Assembly: GCF_900764565.1 (NCBI RefSeq)
Contig: NZ_CAAFOM010000284.1
Coordinates: 1-8,720 of the forward strand
DNA from: an uncultured Catenibacterium sp.
GTDB taxonomy: Bacteria > Bacillota_I > Bacilli_A > Erysipelotrichales > Coprobacillaceae
Direction: 5' to 3'
DNA length: 8,720 nucleotides
Positions 7,615 through 8,720 of this stretch are shown one piece after another; the stretch's first letter is position 1; each line of letters begins with the position of its first letter. A program made the position numbers and the translations under genes. The notes beneath the pieces were generated by a model. The model saw only the letters and a list, made by a program, of their open reading frames with translations, was not told the DNA's origin and did not search any database.

Positions 7615-7677
7615 AGAAGAATTCCTTTCTTTGGACTCGATTCTATTATAACACGACTTTTAGAAAAGAATTCTTCT
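7615..7677. repeat. Inverted repeat flanking the hflX -10 box
   Basis: AGAAGAATTC (7615-7624) and its exact complement GAATTCTTCT (7668-7677) lie 43 bases apart. One arm is in the leader and the other sits on the -35 region. Because the core GAATTC is itself palindromic, AAGAATTC also recurs in direct orientation (7617-7624 and 7666-7673). Two operator half-sites for one regulator are possible; so is coincidence. Confidence 0.35.
7645..7673 (-). promoter_or_regulatory. Extended -10 promoter of hflX
   Basis: On the minus strand TGT-TATAAT (7653-7645) is a perfect -10 with the extended TG motif. The -35 position at 17-base spacing (GAATTC, 7673-7668) is poor, which is usual for extended -10 promoters. 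Transcription would start near 7638, giving a leader of about 48 bases. Confidence 0.65.
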
Positions 7678-7702
7678 AATATTATAGATATCTAAAGAGA
7701 TA

Positions 7703-7731
7703 GTGATAACTTATTCAAGTTATATTATAAT
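7703..7731 (+). promoter_or_regulatory. Plus-strand promoter with a palindromic operator in its spacer
   Basis: A -35 GTGATA (7703-7708, four of six) and a perfect -10 TATAAT (7726-7731) are 17 bases apart. The palindrome ATAACTT-ATTC-AAGTTAT (7706-7723) fills the spacer, the position where a repressor would block polymerase. Transcription would begin near 7738, just at GGAGG. It is divergent from the hflX promoter and drives the small-gene locus to its right. Confidence 0.55.
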
Positions 7732-7747
7732 AGGCATTGGAGGCAAT

Positions 7748-7908
7748 AAAGTGGTAAAAGAAAAAGCGTTTCGAATTACAGGGTTAATCGAAACGCTAAT
7801 GATTAGAATCATTTCTTTAATTAGATGGACTCTAATCTTGGTAAACCAAATTAAATAATGGCTTGAGAGGCTAGTCCTCTCTTCCCTTTACTATTGTAAT
7901 ACCACTTT
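7748..7908 (+). ncRNA. Candidate structured RNA domain / leader of the small-gene operon
   Basis: This stretch between hflX and the small genes is rich in hairpins. Its ends pair: AAAGTGGTA (7748-7756) with TACCACTTT (7900-7908). Inside, in order, are GCGTTTCG plus ATTA (7766-7778) pairing with TAAT plus CGAAACGC (7785-7796), 12 bp with one bulged A; AATGAT/ATCATT (7798-7813); ATTAGA/TCTAAT (7820-7836); TTGG/CCAA (7838-7849); and GAGAGG/CCTCTC (7865-7881). An alternative GATTAGA/TCTAATC pairing (7801-7837) would exclude two of these hairpins. I recognise no known riboswitch or RNA family. It could be a leader controlling the genes at 7921 and 8014, or an independent RNA. Covariation has not been tested; some of the AT-rich hairpins may be chance. 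Confidence 0.45.
7751..7858 (+). CDS. Possible 35-residue peptide with GTG start (alternative reading of the leader)
   Basis: GGAGG at 7739-7743 is placed 7 bases before a GTG that opens 35 codons ending in TAA. The peptide begins MVKEKAFRIT and is basic and amphipathic or hydrophobic after that (MIRIISLIRWTLILVNQIK). Its ribosome binding site is the best in this stretch. Against it, the same bases make the 12-bp hairpin at 7766-7796, and the start codon lies in the stem that closes the RNA domain. The transcript would begin almost at the SD. It may be a leader peptide, a small membrane-active peptide, or not translated at all. No family is recognised. Confidence 0.25.
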   Translation: MVKEKAFRITGLIETLMIRIISLIRWTLILVNQIK

Positions 7909-7920
7909 TCAAAGAAAACA

Positions 7921-8001
7921 ATGAACAAATTAGTTTTAAAAGTAATTGAACTTATTGGACTTATTGCAGCATTAGTATTCTTAATTTCAAATTTATTATA
8001 A
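7921..8001 (+). CDS. 26-residue single-span membrane peptide, function unknown
   Basis: A tiny open frame starts MNKLVLKVIELIG and continues as an uninterrupted hydrophobic stretch (LIAALVFLISNLL), enough for one membrane helix with a short basic N-terminus. The ATG follows the closing stem of the upstream RNA domain by 12 bases; the ribosome binding site is weak (AAAG). Its stop codon overlaps the AAGGAG of the next gene, so the two would be translated together. The coupling and the non-random hydrophobic composition argue that it is real. Size and shape recall small membrane toxins of type I systems and other single-span micropeptides, but there is no recognisable family and toxicity is only a hypothesis. 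Confidence 0.5.
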   Translation: MNKLVLKVIELIGLIAALVFLISNLL

Positions 8002-8013
8002 GGAGAAACTATC

Positions 8014-8208
8014 ATGGCGACTGAAGCACAAAAGAAAGCAAGTGCAAACTATGCAAAGAAGATGACAAAATGTGTTAATCTTGCATTCAATAAAAAAACA
8101 GATGCAGATATTCTTGAAAAACTTGATCAAGTTGATTCAAAAATGGGATACATCAAAAAGCTTATTAGAGAAGATATTGCGAAATCAGAAAGTAACCAGA
8201 GTGTTTAA
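8014..8208 (+). CDS. 64-residue ribbon-helix-helix-like protein
   Basis: A basic N-terminus (MATEAQKKASANYAKKMTK) is followed by a short strand (CVNLAFNKK, about 20-28), a helix (TDADILEKLDQV, 29-40) and a second helix (SKMGYIKKLIREDIAK, 42-57). This strand-helix-turn-helix order and size match Arc/MetJ/CopG-type ribbon-helix-helix DNA-binding proteins. I recall similar small Firmicute proteins with the DADI.EKL and GYIK.LIR.DI pattern, mostly annotated as hypothetical. AAGGAG lies 8 bases before the ATG and overlaps the stop of the 26-residue peptide. The stop codon lies in the loop of the following terminator hairpin. A dimer could bind the palindrome in its own promoter, which would be autoregulation (inference). 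It might also be an antitoxin-like partner of the upstream peptide. The gene is secure; its role is not. Confidence 0.8.
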   Translation: MATEAQKKASANYAKKMTKCVNLAFNKKTDADILEKLDQVDSKMGYIKKLIREDIAKSESNQSV

Positions 8209-8222
8209 GCTCTGGTTATTTT
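8193..8222 (+). terminator. Rho-independent terminator of the small-gene operon
   Basis: TAACCAGAG (8193-8201) pairs perfectly with CTCTGGTTA (8210-8218), an 8-base loop lies between, and TTTT follows. The stop codon of the 64-residue protein lies in the loop. It closes the plus-strand unit. Confidence 0.8.
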
Positions 8223-8228
8223 CATATC

Positions 8229-8256
8229 AAAAAAAGCCTAAGAATTTCTTATTAAG
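8229..8256 (-). terminator. Terminator of the EIIA pseudogene
   Basis: On the minus strand an imperfect stem (CTTAATAA / TTCTTAGG with a GAAA loop, one mismatch and one G-T pair) is followed by C and seven T residues (8235-8229). The stem is weak but the T-tract is strong. It starts at the stop codon of the EIIA reading frame and converges with the terminator of the small-gene operon. Confidence 0.6.
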
Positions 8257-8637
8257 CCTGTAAGTAATGAATAATATCTTTCGCATCCTTTGCTTCTAAT
8301 AAGACCTTCATCGCCTGCTTGTTATCCATCACTGAATAAAGATCCTTCAATGTATTTTTAGTCATCTGCGGTTGCTTAATACTCATCGCAATCATAAATA
8401 CGATTTGTATCTTATAATGATTCCATATAATAGGATTCTTCAGTGTCGCAATAACTATCTTAGATTGGAGAATCTCTTTTTCATTACCATGAGGAATCGC
8501 AACATCATTGCCTAAATCAATTGCCCTGATCTTCTCTCGGTTAAAGACTGATTCTTTATATTTTTCTGTAACATAGTGATGTTTATGTAATTCATCACAT
8601 AGATAACTGATCCCATCACTTTAATCGTTGTATTCAT
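8252..8637 (-). pseudogene. PTS EIIA domain protein (fructose/mannitol family), frameshifted
   Basis: The frame from 8617 to the stop at 8252 encodes about 121 residues of a PTS EIIA domain. DGISYLCDELHKHHYVTEKY and SVFNREKI come first, then the phospho-histidine motif GNDVAIPHGNE, then LKNPIIWNHYKIQIVFMIA and KDLYSVMDN. Such domains transfer phosphate from HPr to EIIB, or sense it in BglG/MtlR-type regulators. A good start (ATG at 8637, with GGAGG upstream) reads MNTTIKV in a different frame. That frame runs to a stop after about 42 codons, while the EIIA frame has a TAA at 8623-8621. One base missing near 8617-8620 would join MNTTIKV to DGISYL into a protein of about 128 residues. Either a true frameshift or a sequencing error. 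No EIIB/EIIC neighbour is visible. Confidence 0.8.
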
Positions 8638-8646
8638 CTCTTTTTA

Positions 8647-8678
8647 CCTCCATATGTATCATATAAATTTTATGGAGG
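8647..8678 (-). promoter_or_regulatory. Inverted repeat able to mask the EIIA ribosome binding site
   Basis: On the minus strand CCTCCATA (8678-8671) is complementary to TATGGAGG (8654-8647), with a 16-base loop. The second arm contains the GGAGG used by the EIIA start codon. In RNA the hairpin would hide that site, provided transcription starts upstream of the first arm. A smaller competing hairpin (ATATG/CATAT) lies inside it. Confidence 0.4.
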
Positions 8679-8682
8679 ATTA

Positions 8683-8712
8683 ACTATAATTTGAACTTCA
8701 TATCAAAGTCTA
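8683..8712 (-). promoter_or_regulatory. Weak candidate promoter of the EIIA gene
   Basis: On the minus strand TAGACT (8712-8707) and TATAGT (8688-8683) are 18 bases apart, with four and five of six consensus bases. A start near 8676 would fall inside the first arm of the SD-masking repeat. A second option is TAAAAT at 8673-8668. Nothing else is discernible up to the window edge. Confidence 0.25.
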
Positions 8713-8720
8713 TTTACAAA

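Noticed and set aside
7685..7694. 10-bp palindrome TAGATATCTA
   Set aside because: Too short and AT-rich to distinguish from chance; it does not line up with either divergent promoter.
7748..7908. Hammerhead ribozyme or T-box leader in the hairpin region
   Set aside because: A GAAAC segment is present, but the CUGAUGA core is missing, and there is no T-box (GGUACCGCG-like) or specifier-loop motif.
8072..8263. Plus-strand 63-codon frame overlapping the 64-residue gene in another frame
   Set aside because: No ribosome binding site; it reads through the operon terminator; the other frame has a good SD and a recognisable fold pattern.
1..8720. CRISPR array, transposase, tRNA or rRNA
   Set aside because: No regularly spaced repeats, transposase motifs, cloverleaf or rRNA segments were seen on either strand.

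Overview
The window looks like chromosomal DNA of a low-GC, fermentative, probably anaerobic member of the Firmicutes (Bacillota). The grounds are AT-rich intergenic DNA, strong AAGGAGG-type ribosome binding sites, an rnfCDGEAB gene order, CcpA-like operator candidates, and phospho-sugar/PTS functions. An Erysipelotrichia-like gut organism would fit, but the sequence alone does not settle the genus.

Positions 1-4699 (minus strand) hold an Rnf operon in the order rnfC-rnfD-rnfG-rnfE-rnfA-rnfB, with rnfB running off the left edge. The products form the membrane ferredoxin:NAD+ oxidoreductase, which couples electron flow between reduced ferredoxin and NAD+ to Na+ or H+ export. The genes overlap or are spaced by at most 14 bases. 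The upstream region (4700-4800) has a -10 box, a CcpA/cre-like palindrome and a weak Rex-like palindrome. Positions 4840-6252 (minus) encode a family 1 glycosidase with the signature of 6-phospho-beta-glucosidases, with its own promoter, a cre-like site and a terminator. Positions 6385-7590 (minus) encode the ribosome-associated GTPase HflX.

From about 7700 to 8222 the transcribed strand switches to plus. A promoter with a palindrome in its spacer leads into a roughly 160-nt segment that can fold as a multi-hairpin domain closed by its own ends. Two tiny translationally coupled genes follow: a 26-residue single-span hydrophobic peptide and a 64-residue protein resembling ribbon-helix-helix DNA-binding proteins. 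A clear hairpin terminator ends the unit. This self-contained microlocus is the least ordinary part of the window.

Positions 8252-8637 (minus) hold a PTS EIIA (fructose/mannitol family) gene broken by a one-base frameshift near its start, with a possible SD-masking hairpin upstream.

Together the confident genes describe redox/ion-motive energy conservation and beta-glucoside use in a sugar-fermenting anaerobe. The link between the cre-like sites and both the rnf and glycosidase promoters is inference.
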